Assembly (NCBI GenBank): GCA_045577925.1
Contig: JAZNJH010000054.1
Span: 1-25,689, forward strand
Direction of reading: 5' to 3'
DNA: 25,689 nucleotides
Source of the DNA: UBA4717 sp045577925
Lineage (GTDB): Bacteria > Bacillota > Clostridia > Oscillospirales > CAG-272
Shown here: positions 14,151-21,442 of the stretch, piece by piece
Position numbering within the stretch: position 1 is the first letter of the stretch
How the letters are laid out: every line of letters begins with the position of its first letter
Translations under genes and position numbers: made by a program
Notes under the pieces: model-generated
Told to the model about the DNA's origin: nothing
Database searches by the model: none
What the model saw: the letters and a program-made list of their open reading frames with translations, nothing else

Positions 14151-15785
14151 ATGCCTATTACAAATTATCTTGAACAGAATGCGCACAACTACCCAAATGA
14201 AACTGCGCTTATTGAAATCAATCCCGAGATCAAGGAAAAAAGGCGCGTTACCTGGAAGGAATACGAGCTTATCGAATCAGGCCACGCAGAATCCTACCGC
14301 AGAGAGATAACCTGGAGCGTTTTTGAAGAAAAGGCTAACAGATGCGCCAACCTTCTCATGAGCCGCGGTATCAAAAAGGGCGACAAGGTGGCTATACTTT
14401 TAATGAACAGCCTTGAATGGCTTCCCATATACTTCGGTATACTCAAATCAGGCGCGCTTGCAGTACCGCTTAATTACAGATACACTTCTGATGAGATCAA
14501 GTACTGCGTAGAACTTGCAGATGCAGACGCTCTTATTTTCGGCAACGAATTCATCGGCCGTGTTGAGGAGATATGTGACAGAATCGAGAACGTAAAGCTT
14601 CTCTTCTTCGTCGGCGACTCCTGCCCGTCCTTTGCTGAAAATTATCTCCACCTTTCGGCTAACTTCTCAAGCGCAAAGCCTAACGTTGAGATTTCAGACA
14701 AAGACGATGCAGCTATATACTTCTCATCAGGTACAACAGGTTTCCCCAAGGCTATTTTACATAATCATGAAAGCCTTATGCATGCCGCAATAACCGAGCA
14801 GAAGCATCATGGTCAGACGCACGACGACGTATTTTTGTGTATTCCCCCTCTCTATCATACAGGTGCAAAAATGCACTGGTTCGGCAGTCTCGTATCAGGC
14901 AGTAAGGCAATACTTTTAAAGGGCGTTAAGCCGCACTCGATAATTGAAACAGTATCGCAGGAAAAGTGCTCTATCGTATGGCTGTTAGTGCCGTGGGCGC
15001 AGGATATTCTTGACGCTATCGACCGCGGTGAGATTAACGTATCCGAGTACCAGCTTTCACAGTGGAGACTCATGCATATCGGTGCACAGCCCGTTCCCCC
15101 GAGCCTTATCAAGCGCTGGAAGACTATATTCCCTCATCATGATTATGACACTAACTACGGTCTTAGCGAATCTATCGGACCCGGCTGTGTGCATCTTGGC
15201 ATTGAGAACACGCACAAGGTCGGCGCTATCGGTGTTCCCGGCTACGGCTGGCAGGTAAAGATCGTTGACGAGAACAAAAATGAAGTTGCCGACGGCGACG
15301 TTGGTGAGCTTGCCGTATACGGCCCGGGTGTAATGACCTGCTACTACAAGGATGAAAAGGCAACCAAGGAAGTTCTTGATAACGGTTGGCTCTATACAGG
15401 CGACATGGCTATGCGCGACAAGGACGGCTTCATTTATCTTGTTGACCGTAAAAAGGACGTTATCATAAGCGGCGGTGAAAACCTTTACCCCGTACAGATC
15501 GAAGACTTCCTTAGAGCAAATGACAAGATAAAGGACGTTGCGGTTATAGGTCTTCCAGACTCAAGACTCGGTGAAATAGCGGCGGCAATTATAGAAATAA
15601 AGCCGGGCATGAGTGCAACCGAAGAAGAGATGTCAGAGTTCTGCAAGGCTCTTCCAAGGTACAAGAGACCTCATAAGATCATCTTTGCCGACATACCGCG
15701 TAATCCCACGGGCAAGATCGAAAAGCCGAAGCTCAGAAAAATTTATTGCGGCGAAAGCCTCGTTGCAACACAGATAAAAGGATAA
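14151..15785 (+). CDS. class I adenylate-forming enzyme (acyl-CoA synthetase/AMP-dependent ligase)
   Basis: A 544-residue ANL-superfamily ligase, expected to activate a carboxylic acid with ATP and transfer it to CoA. Core motifs: P-loop SSGTTGFPK (192-200), A5 NYGLSE (335-340), A7 GWLYTGD (412-418), hinge DRKKD (432-436) followed by VIISGGENLYP, and catalytic Lys521 in NPTGK. The N-terminus carries an extra segment of about 25 residues in which a TWKEYE half-motif precedes the usual ITWSVFEEKANR; this looks like a partial duplication or an insert. No carrier domain follows, so CoA is the likely acceptor. The acid cannot be inferred. It is translated from TAAGGA-ATG and is followed after 6 nt by a PLP enzyme. 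Confidence 0.9.
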   Translation: MPITNYLEQNAHNYPNETALIEINPEIKEKRRVTWKEYELIESGHAESYRREITWSVFEEKANRCANLLMSRGIKKGDKVAILLMNSLEWLPIYFGILKSGALAVPLNYRYTSDEIKYCVELADADALIFGNEFIGRVEEICDRIENVKLLFFVGDSCPSFAENYLHLSANFSSAKPNVEISDKDDAAIYFSSGTTGFPKAILHNHESLMHAAITEQKHHGQTHDDVFLCIPPLYHTGAKMHWFGSLVSGSKAILLKGVKPHSIIETVSQEKCSIVWLLVPWAQDILDAIDRGEINVSEYQLSQWRLMHIGAQPVPPSLIKRWKTIFPHHDYDTNYGLSESIGPGCVHLGIENTHKVGAIGVPGYGWQVKIVDENKNEVADGDVGELAVYGPGVMTCYYKDEKATKEVLDNGWLYTGDMAMRDKDGFIYLVDRKKDVIISGGENLYPVQIEDFLRANDKIKDVAVIGLPDSRLGEIAAAIIEIKPGMSATEEEMSEFCKALPRYKRPHKIIFADIPRNPTGKIEKPKLRKIYCGESLVATQIKG

Positions 15786-15791
15786 ACGGAT

Positions 15792-16829
15792 ATGATACGT
15801 TTTGAATCGGATTATCTTGAGGGGGCGCACCCGAAGATACTTGAAAAGCTTTTTGAAACTAATTTTGAGCAGACTGCAGGGTACGGTGTGGACGACCACT
15901 GTGAAAAAGCCCGCGAGCTTATAAAAAAAGCTTGCGCGGCATCTGATGCTTACGTTCAGTTTTTAGTTGGCGGAACACAGACGAATGCAACCGTGATCGC
16001 ATCGATACTCAAGCCCTATGAGGGAGTGCTCTCTGCCGTCAGCGGACACATCAACGTGCACGAAACAGGCGCAGTTGAAGCCACAGGGCATAAGGTACTG
16101 CCGCTTGCAAGCGAAGACGGCAAGATTACGGCAAGCCAGATAGAAAATGCATATAGCGCGCACATAAACGACTCCTCTTTTGAGCATATGGTAAAGCCGG
16201 CGCTTGTATACATCTCACAGCCTACCGAAAACGGAACACTTTATACAAAAAGCGAGCTTGAAGCGATAAGAGATGTTTGCGATAGGTGCGGACTTTCTCT
16301 GTTTGTAGACGGCGCACGTTGCGGATACGGACTGAAAGCTGAAAACAACGACGTTTTCCTGCCCGACCTTGCAAAACTATCTGACGTATTTTATATCGGC
16401 GGCACAAAGGTCGGCACACTTTTCGGTGAAGCAGTGGTATTTTCAAACGAAAAACTCGCCGAAAACTTCAGATACATGATAAAGCGCCACGGCGGTATGC
16501 TTGCCAAGGGAAGGCTTCTCGGTGTGCAGTTTGAAACACTTTTTGAAGATGGACTTTATTTTGAAATATCCGAGCACGCGATGAAGCTTGCACTGAAGAT
16601 AAAATATGCGCTGAAAGACATGGGAATAGACGTTCTTTTCGACTCACCCACGAATCAGCAGTTCCCGATATTCAAGGACGAAGTGCTGAAGAAGCTTTCA
16701 GAAAAGTATTCTTTCAGCTTCTGGTGCAAACCCAAAGACGGATACAGCGCGGTGCGAATCTGCACGAGCTGGGCAACGCGAGAAGAAAACGTAAACGCTT
16801 TGCTTGAAGATATAAAAAAGCTTGTTTAA
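15792..16829 (+). CDS. threonine aldolase/beta-eliminating lyase family PLP enzyme
   Basis: A 345-residue fold-type I PLP enzyme of the low-specificity threonine aldolase family, which cleaves beta-hydroxy amino acids such as threonine to glycine plus an aldehyde. The PLP lysine is Lys206 in YIGGTKVG. Asp173 and Arg176 lie in FVDGARCGYG. The histidine-rich segment HINVHETGA (86-94) is the ring-stacking and substrate region. The N-terminal SDYLEGAHP and GYGVDDHCEKA are also typical. AAAGGA overlaps the end of the preceding synthetase gene, which stops 6 nt upstream, so the two form one operon. A hairpin follows the stop. True L-threonine specificity is not shown; related lyases have other beta-hydroxy substrates. 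Confidence 0.87.
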   Translation: MIRFESDYLEGAHPKILEKLFETNFEQTAGYGVDDHCEKARELIKKACAASDAYVQFLVGGTQTNATVIASILKPYEGVLSAVSGHINVHETGAVEATGHKVLPLASEDGKITASQIENAYSAHINDSSFEHMVKPALVYISQPTENGTLYTKSELEAIRDVCDRCGLSLFVDGARCGYGLKAENNDVFLPDLAKLSDVFYIGGTKVGTLFGEAVVFSNEKLAENFRYMIKRHGGMLAKGRLLGVQFETLFEDGLYFEISEHAMKLALKIKYALKDMGIDVLFDSPTNQQFPIFKDEVLKKLSEKYSFSFWCKPKDGYSAVRICTSWATREENVNALLEDIKKLV

Positions 16830-16841
16830 AATAAAAAATGG

Positions 16842-16874
16842 CCGGGTCACGTATAGTGGCCCGGTATTATTTTA
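16842..16874 (+). terminator. terminator after the aldolase gene
   Basis: 9-bp stem CCGGGTCAC / GTGGCCCGG (one T-G pair), 5-nt loop, then the T-rich TATTATTTTAT. It starts 13 bp after the stop. Confidence 0.75.
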
Positions 16875-16876
16875 TC

Positions 16877-17047
16877 TCCCAATTACCTTTTGTGTTCCCA
16901 CACAGATATGCACTCTATTTTGTAGGGCGGGGCCTTGGTCCCGCTGCCTGAAAAAGCCTAAATTGTACGAAACGGCGGGAGCAAGCCCCCGCCCTACGAT
17001 GATGATTCCCAATATACTGCAAGCGGGAACACTTTGTCGAATTGGGA
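16877..17047. repeat. 171-bp nested inverted-repeat element (MITE/REP-like)
   Basis: Two inverted pairs are nested. The outer arms (16877-16899 and 17025-17047, 23 nt each) match perfectly over their first 8 bases (TCCCAATT) and last 8 (GTGTTCCC) at identical spacing. The middle 7 bases differ. The inner arms (16922-16944 and 16975-16997, 23 nt each) match at 21 of 23 and carry GTAGGGCGGGG and a CTTG core. A 30-bp spacer separates the inner arms. No credible gene lies inside. The inner arms resemble the GC-rich arms in the RAYT gene at 19366-19559. A non-autonomous mobile or REP-type element is the best interpretation. Confidence 0.7.
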
Positions 17048-17102
17048 CTATTTTATTAAAAAGTATAATTTCAGTTTTTAGTCATTAAAAAACGACGCCC
17101 AA

Positions 17103-17154
17103 AGCCTCTCCTTTCGTGAGAGGTGGCACACCGAAAGGTGCGACGGAGAGGGCT
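17103..17154. repeat. intergenic palindromic repeat, TGGCAC...GACGGA type
   Basis: A CCTCTC/GAGAGG hairpin is followed by TGGCAC, a small ACC-GAAA-GGT tetraloop hairpin, and GCGACGGAGAGGGCT. The outer ends AGCC and GGCT can also pair. It has the same order of elements as 2399-2500. The 17048-17102 stretch before it is AT-rich with nothing recognisable. Confidence 0.6.
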
Positions 17155-17207
17155 GTTTCTGCATTTATCTCTATTGCAGGTTCCCCTCTCAGTCAGCTTG
17201 CGCTGAC

Positions 17208-17256
17208 AGGCTCTCCCTATAAGAACACGCTATGCGTGTTCTTATAGGGAGAGCCT
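17208..17256. repeat. perfect 23-bp-stem hairpin in the gene-free stretch
   Basis: Arms 17208-17230 and 17234-17256 are exactly complementary with only TAT between them. The stem includes TCTCCCTATAAGAACACGC. A smaller GTCAGC-TTGC-GCTGAC hairpin abuts it at 17192-17207, preceded by CCCCTCTC. It lies 39 bp beyond the end of the M29 gene (minus strand), but no T-run follows on that strand. On the plus strand the following bases are only loosely T-rich. It is more likely a repeat element than a simple terminator. Confidence 0.75.
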
Positions 17257-17294
17257 TGTATGCTTTGTTTTACACACTTTCAAATCGGGACTGA

Positions 17295-18518
17295 TCAAAA
17301 CGCCCAGTTTCCGTTTTTGAATATCTGTATTTCGCTGTTGTCTTCGCAAATACCAACAATATCAAGGTCTTCGCTTCCTATCATGAAGTCCTCGTGTATC
17401 ATAGAATCGTTTACACCAAGCTTTCTTAATTCTTCAAGCGTATACTTGTCATAGTCGGCGATACAGTTTGTAAAGCCTTCACCGAAAGCAAGGTGGCATG
17501 CGGCATTTTCATCAAAGAGCGTGTTATAGAAAAGTATGCCCGAGTTTCTTATCGGCGAATCGTACGGCACGAGCGCGCACTCGCCGAGATACGCCGCGCC
17601 CTCGTCCATGCCAATAAGCTTTTCAAGAAGCTCTTTGTTCTTTTTCGCATCAACCTCAACGGCTTTACCGCCCTCGAACTTAACGTAAAAATCCTCGATA
17701 AGCTCGCCCTTATAGGAAAGCGGCTTTGTTGAATAGACTATTCCCTCAGCTTCTCCGCGCTTCGGTGTTACAAACACTTCCTCGCTTGGAATATTCGCAT
17801 TGAAAAATTCGCCCGACAGCGTATACTCTCCGCCGCCCATAAACTTAGCCTCGGGAATAAGACCTACTCTTAAATCCGTGCCGTTTGACGATTTATAAAC
17901 GAGTGTGCGGAGATTTTTCGAGTTCAGATATTCGCATCTCTTTGCAAGATCGGCGTTATGTTCACGCCATGCCTCTGCGGGATCTTTATCTGCACGGGAA
18001 GTGTAAAGTATAGCTTCCCAGAGCTTTTCAACGGCACGGCTGACAGTCAGCTCGGGAAAAACCTTTTTCGCCCATTTTTTGCCGGGGACTGCCGCGATAC
18101 ACCATTTATATTTATTATCCATACGGTCACGGAACGGCTTTATAACCTTGTATCTCGCCTGCTCGCCCTTAGCCTGCTTTTCTCTGTTGATACCGCGAAG
18201 TCCGTCGGGATCCTCGCTTAAAAGATATATCATAACGGGAAGTTTCTGCGCACGGTGCTCAAGCTTTTCGATCTCCCACTTTTCAACGGTTGATAACACC
18301 TTAGCGCTTCTGTGGCGAACGTGAAGCTTTGTAAGCGGCTGATGAGTCCAATCTATTTCAACCTTTTTTGCGCCTGCCTTATAGCACTCGTCGCAAAGCA
18401 TTACGACGAACTCGGGCTGGTCAAGCTCGGCGCGGATAATAACCTCGTCGCCACGGACAATTCCGCCTCCCACTCTCGCTATAAGCTTTGCATATTCTCT
18501 GAGCTTTGTTTTCTTCAT
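17295..18518 (-). CDS. M29 family aminopeptidase
   Basis: A 407-residue thermophilic-type metalloaminopeptidase (M29; AmpS/PepS family), the standard length of about 400-410. It removes N-terminal amino acids using a two-metal site. Expected metal-ligand motifs are visible: NIPSEEVFVTP with its Glu pair, YLGECALVP, CHLAFGEG with a His, and SMIHEDFMIGSEDLDI with the His, Glu and Asp near the C-terminus. No signal peptide, so cytoplasmic. GGAGG precedes the ATG by about 9 nt, and a promoter with a consensus -10 lies just upstream. It is monocistronic. Confidence 0.93.
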   Translation of the reverse strand: MKKTKLREYAKLIARVGGGIVRGDEVIIRAELDQPEFVVMLCDECYKAGAKKVEIDWTHQPLTKLHVRHRSAKVLSTVEKWEIEKLEHRAQKLPVMIYLLSEDPDGLRGINREKQAKGEQARYKVIKPFRDRMDNKYKWCIAAVPGKKWAKKVFPELTVSRAVEKLWEAILYTSRADKDPAEAWREHNADLAKRCEYLNSKNLRTLVYKSSNGTDLRVGLIPEAKFMGGGEYTLSGEFFNANIPSEEVFVTPKRGEAEGIVYSTKPLSYKGELIEDFYVKFEGGKAVEVDAKKNKELLEKLIGMDEGAAYLGECALVPYDSPIRNSGILFYNTLFDENAACHLAFGEGFTNCIADYDKYTLEELRKLGVNDSMIHEDFMIGSEDLDIVGICEDNSEIQIFKNGNWAF

Positions 18519-18550
18519 ACGATTAAACCTCCGATGCGTTCTTATATGAT

Positions 18551-18579
18551 ATTATATATCCAAATTCAATTTTTGTAAA
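18551..18579 (-). promoter_or_regulatory. sigma-A-type promoter of the M29 aminopeptidase gene
   Basis: Minus-strand TTTACA (18574-18579), 17-bp spacer, TATAAT (18551-18556), 33 bp before the start. Confidence 0.7.
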
Positions 18580-18652
18580 CAGCTTTTTTAGTCAAAATAA
18601 AAAAGACGGCAAAAGGCTGGTTCTCATAAGGAAGTAAAAACTCCAACAGTGG

Positions 18653-19102
18653 TCAAAAACTTTTGGAGTTTTTATCCAATATATAGTAATAAAAATCACT
18701 CGGTAAATCATACTGAGCTTTAGCAAATGTCTTTACATATACAAATTCCAATTTTTTTGCTATATGTTGACTTCTCAAATCTTCCGCCTTACAAAACCAA
18801 GATAATGTATGAGTTGTATCACAAACAGAGCCAACAACGGCTCTTAATGCTTCTGTTATATAACCTCGGTTTTGATGTTGCGGAACAATTCTAACCCCCA
18901 CATTACGTACATTTTCTTTACCGTCGGCATCTTCGTTCAACCCTATAGTTCCTATAATCTCATTGTTTTCTTTTAAAACGATAGCGTAATTATTCTTCAC
19001 ATTTATCAAGTATCGGATCGTATCTTCATTATGAACTGAGCAACCAATATCATTCTCACACCAATCTCGCAAAATAAGTCGTTCTGTTGATAAAGTTTTC
19101 AT
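18653..19102 (-). CDS. GNAT family N-acetyltransferase, shortened
   Basis: A 149-residue RimJ/RimL-type acetyltransferase that would use acetyl-CoA to acetylate an amine or protein N-terminus. The N-terminus LSTERLILRDWCEND is typical, and the acetyl-CoA-binding loop region is VGVRIVPQHQNRGYITEAL, with Q-N-R-G-Y as the pyrophosphate loop. Between CEND and NNYAIVLKENNEIIG it is shorter than usual: relatives have roughly 40 residues there, this protein about 22. An internal deletion of around 15-20 codons is therefore likely. The fold may survive but activity is uncertain. GAGG precedes the ATG. It lies inside the 13-bp inverted-repeat segment, downstream of the RAYT. Confidence 0.75.
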   Translation of the reverse strand: MKTLSTERLILRDWCENDIGCSVHNEDTIRYLINVKNNYAIVLKENNEIIGTIGLNEDADGKENVRNVGVRIVPQHQNRGYITEALRAVVGSVCDTTHTLSWFCKAEDLRSQHIAKKLEFVYVKTFAKAQYDLPSDFYYYILDKNSKSF

Positions 19103-19169
19103 ATATTTTTCCTCGTTTTTCGCCAGTTACGACTTTGTATTACAAACGCGTCAGGCAAAGCCCATACCC

Positions 19170-19730
19170 CTATTCTTTGGTATTCAAATACTTATAATAC
19201 CATCGCTTTGGATTCTCATAAATATATCTTCTACGTGTTTCATAATCCTCTCTGTCACGAACGATATGCTCGGCAGATGAGCGTTGAAACATTCTTTCTA
19301 TCCCGTATTGTTGCTTGCAAACACGTGATGTTAACGATTTGAACGCACAAATCACATCGTCCAAGGTAGGGGAGGGGATTGCTCCTCCCGCATCTTTACG
19401 TAGATACAGGATCACGTGAATATGATCGGGCATAATAACATAATCCTTTACGCTAACGCTTGGAAATCTATTCTCAATTTGTTGTAATTGCTCTCTCGCA
19501 ACCTCTCCGCACGGTTTTAATCTCACCGAATATTCGGGAGGAGCAAGCCCCTCCCCTACCGCGAAAATTCCTGTTTTGTCGGTAAGAGGACGTATCGTCT
19601 TGATAATTTCCGAGAGTATTTGTTTTCTATCCTTGATACAGATCGTTACGAAATATACACCGGTAGAGCTATAATCATAGTTCTTCAACCTTGTGGATTT
19701 GCGTTTCGGCAATTCTTTTTCTTTATCCAT
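19170..19730 (-). CDS. REP-associated tyrosine transposase (RAYT, Y1_Tnp)
   Basis: A 186-residue HUH-type Y1 transposase. YSSTGVYFVTICIKDRKQ is the first strand of the fold, the HUH motif is MPDHIHVI (His103, His105), and the likely nucleophile is Tyr169, the first Tyr of YIYENPKRW. Both halves of the active site are present, so the enzyme may be functional. It starts at ATG 19730 (GGTGG 9 nt upstream), although ATG 19736 is possible. Two segments of the protein, VGEGLAPPE (58-66) and AGGAIPSPT (114-122), are encoded by an inverted pair of GC-rich repeat arms. These arms lie in surface-loop-like positions between conserved elements. RAYTs are normally single-copy genes linked to REP palindromes. 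Confidence 0.85.
   Translation of the reverse strand: MDKEKELPKRKSTRLKNYDYSSTGVYFVTICIKDRKQILSEIIKTIRPLTDKTGIFAVGEGLAPPEYSVRLKPCGEVAREQLQQIENRFPSVSVKDYVIMPDHIHVILYLRKDAGGAIPSPTLDDVICAFKSLTSRVCKQQYGIERMFQRSSAEHIVRDREDYETRRRYIYENPKRWYYKYLNTKE
19366..19559. repeat. inverted pair of REP-like arms embedded in the RAYT reading frame
   Basis: The arm at 19366-19390 and the arm at 19535-19559 are inverted copies matching at 24 of 25 positions, with 144 bp between. Both begin GTAGGGGAGGGG and have a TTGCTCCTCCCG end. They share the GTAGGG-GGGG-CTTG-TCCCG plan of the inner arms at 16922-16997. Both are read in-frame by the RAYT gene. Confidence 0.75.
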
Positions 19731-19754
19731 TGTCATCACCCACCTAATTATACT

Positions 19755-19794
19755 ACAAATCGGCAGAGAAAACAATCTCTCTGCCGAAATTTGT
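19755..19794. repeat. long hairpin upstream of the RAYT gene
   Basis: Stem ACAAAT-CGGCAGAGA pairs with TCTCTGCCG-AA-ATTTGT (15 bp with a 2-nt bulge) around an 8-nt loop. It lies just inside the right 13-bp repeat, 25 bp upstream of the RAYT start. No T-run follows on the minus strand, so it is a poor terminator for the flippase gene. A recognition hairpin for the HUH enzyme is possible but unproven. Confidence 0.55.
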
Positions 19795-19836
19795 AAACAT
19801 CCTTATGAGAACAAGACTGAAACCGTATTTTTAGTC

Positions 19837-21384
19837 TTATTCTTTCACCCTTTTTAAAAGCGACTTTATCCATGCTCTATCGTCAGAATCAAGCGTATAC
19901 GTTGCCATCAAAAGCAAAACGTAAACACCGAGAGCCAAAAATAGGTGAACGAAAAGTGAGATATAAGAGTATGCTATACCACGCACGACCTCGAGCATGA
20001 GCTTTACAAGAGTGCACGCAGCAAAAGAGCATACCAGAGGCTTTATAACGAACGATACCGTTCTTATCCTGAGTCCCGTGACATTCATAAGTCTTACCAT
20101 ACTGCACGAGAGGTTGAATATCTCGCTTGCAAAGATAGTTACTATATATCCCATGATACCGATCTTAGGGCACAGAAAGTAAACGAGCGCGGCGCTTGAC
20201 GCGGCGTCAATAATGTTTATTCTCATATTAAAAAGCTGCTCGTCGAGTCCTTTAAGCATGGTATCAACGGCGCTGTCGAGATACATTATAGGTATAAGCG
20301 GCGCTACCGTTTTAATAAAGTCACACGCTTCATGATTTTTGTATATAACGTATCCGATCTCATGTGAGAAGCACATCATAACGCCTGCAACACCAACGGC
20401 AAACATCATAGTAAAGCGCAAAAACCGCTCGCCGATGTAGTTTATATGCCGCTTCTCGCCCTTTGCCGAAGCCGCGGCAAGCTCGGGGACAAGCAAAAGA
20501 TTGAACGAAGAAAGAAATGCTGTCGGAAACAGTATTATCGGAAGCACCATTCCCTGCAGAACACCGTAGGTTTCAAGTGAGCGCTCACCCGAAGCACCGT
20601 ATTTTTTAAGTCCGTAAGGTATGAGCATATGCTCAAGAGTCACAAGACCTGTACGAAGATACGCAGAAAATGCAACGGGCATTGCTATACGGCACATCTT
20701 TTTCGTCAGCCCCGCGGATAGAGTTCTTGCCTTTCTGAAGTTCTTTGATAAATCGAATTTATACAAAAGAAAGGTATAAATAAATGACGTTATTTCCGAA
20801 ACAGTGCCGCCGGATATAACAGCAATGCATGCGTATTCTATACCTTTTGGCGCTATCAGTGTAAGCAGAGACGTTGTTGTAAAAATCCTTATAAGCTGCT
20901 CAAAGAACTGCGCCGATGCGCTTTTGTTTACTCGTCTTAAAGCAGTAAAATACCCCTGCATCGCAGCCGACATCGAGATAAACGGCATACTTATTGCAAA
21001 AAGCTTTATCGGGCGGCTACAGCGCATGTCGTCAAGCCAGCTTACAGCAATAAAGTCTGAGAAAGAAAACAGAACTATAAACGTAGCACTGCCGAAAATA
21101 AGCGAATATATAAGGCAGCGTTTCATTGCCGCTCGCACATCATCTTTTCTGCCCGAGCCAATCGCTTCAGCAGTCAGTCTGGTTGATGCAAGGGAGATAC
21201 CCGACACGGCAAAGGTGACCGCCAGCGAATACACGCTCATAATGAGCGTAAGGAGTCCCATTCCCGCAGCACCTATCTTGCCCGAAACATAAACGTTGAA
21301 TGCAACCGACACACTTCGCATAATAAGTGCGCTTGCGCTTAAAACTATACCGCCTACAAATATCTCTCTTGCATTTGTTTTCAT
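19837..21384 (-). CDS. SpoVB/MurJ-like oligosaccharide flippase (MOP superfamily)
   Basis: A 515-residue polytopic protein with about 14 hydrophobic segments across its length, the size and pattern of the SpoVB/polysaccharide-biosynthesis branch of the MOP exporters. These flip undecaprenyl-linked glycan precursors. Family features are the start GGIVLSASALIMRSVSVAF, GMGLLTLIMSVYSL, the SRLTAEAIG-like segment ISLASTRLTAEAIGSGR, and GVLQGMVLPIILFPTAF. It could serve spore cortex, peptidoglycan or surface glycan export; sequence alone does not decide. A weak GAGGG ribosome site lies about 11 nt before the ATG. No strong promoter was found; TTGTCA with a poor -10 is the best candidate. It follows the dockerin-esterase terminator. 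Confidence 0.85.
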   Translation of the reverse strand: MKTNAREIFVGGIVLSASALIMRSVSVAFNVYVSGKIGAAGMGLLTLIMSVYSLAVTFAVSGISLASTRLTAEAIGSGRKDDVRAAMKRCLIYSLIFGSATFIVLFSFSDFIAVSWLDDMRCSRPIKLFAISMPFISMSAAMQGYFTALRRVNKSASAQFFEQLIRIFTTTSLLTLIAPKGIEYACIAVISGGTVSEITSFIYTFLLYKFDLSKNFRKARTLSAGLTKKMCRIAMPVAFSAYLRTGLVTLEHMLIPYGLKKYGASGERSLETYGVLQGMVLPIILFPTAFLSSFNLLLVPELAAASAKGEKRHINYIGERFLRFTMMFAVGVAGVMMCFSHEIGYVIYKNHEACDFIKTVAPLIPIMYLDSAVDTMLKGLDEQLFNMRINIIDAASSAALVYFLCPKIGIMGYIVTIFASEIFNLSCSMVRLMNVTGLRIRTVSFVIKPLVCSFAACTLVKLMLEVVRGIAYSYISLFVHLFLALGVYVLLLMATYTLDSDDRAWIKSLLKRVKE

Positions 21385-21442
21385 TTCGCCACACCCTCAA
21401 TCCTTTATTTAAACTTTATGAGTAAAAAATTGAGGCTATGAC

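Larger units (their letters stand above)
18620..19812. mobile_element. segment bounded by a perfect 13-bp inverted repeat, carrying GNAT and RAYT genes
   Basis: GTTCTCATAAGGA at 18620-18632 recurs in perfect inverted form at 19800-19812. Partial agreement continues a few bases on either side (CT and GT matches). The 1.19-kb interior holds an acetyltransferase and a RAYT, both on the minus strand. No target-site duplication is evident. Whether the segment moves as a unit is inference; the inverted repeat itself is directly visible. Confidence 0.45.

Noticed and set aside
16877..17256. CRISPR-like array in the repeat-rich gap
   Set aside because: The repeats are inverted palindromes of different sequence and size, not direct repeats with regular spacers, and no cas genes are present.
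19170..19730. Loss of the RAYT catalytic tyrosine (SSAEH where relatives often have an aromatic residue before D-H)
   Set aside because: In the E. coli RAYT the nucleophile corresponds to the first Tyr of the Y-I-Y-x-N-P segment, which is intact here (YIYENP).
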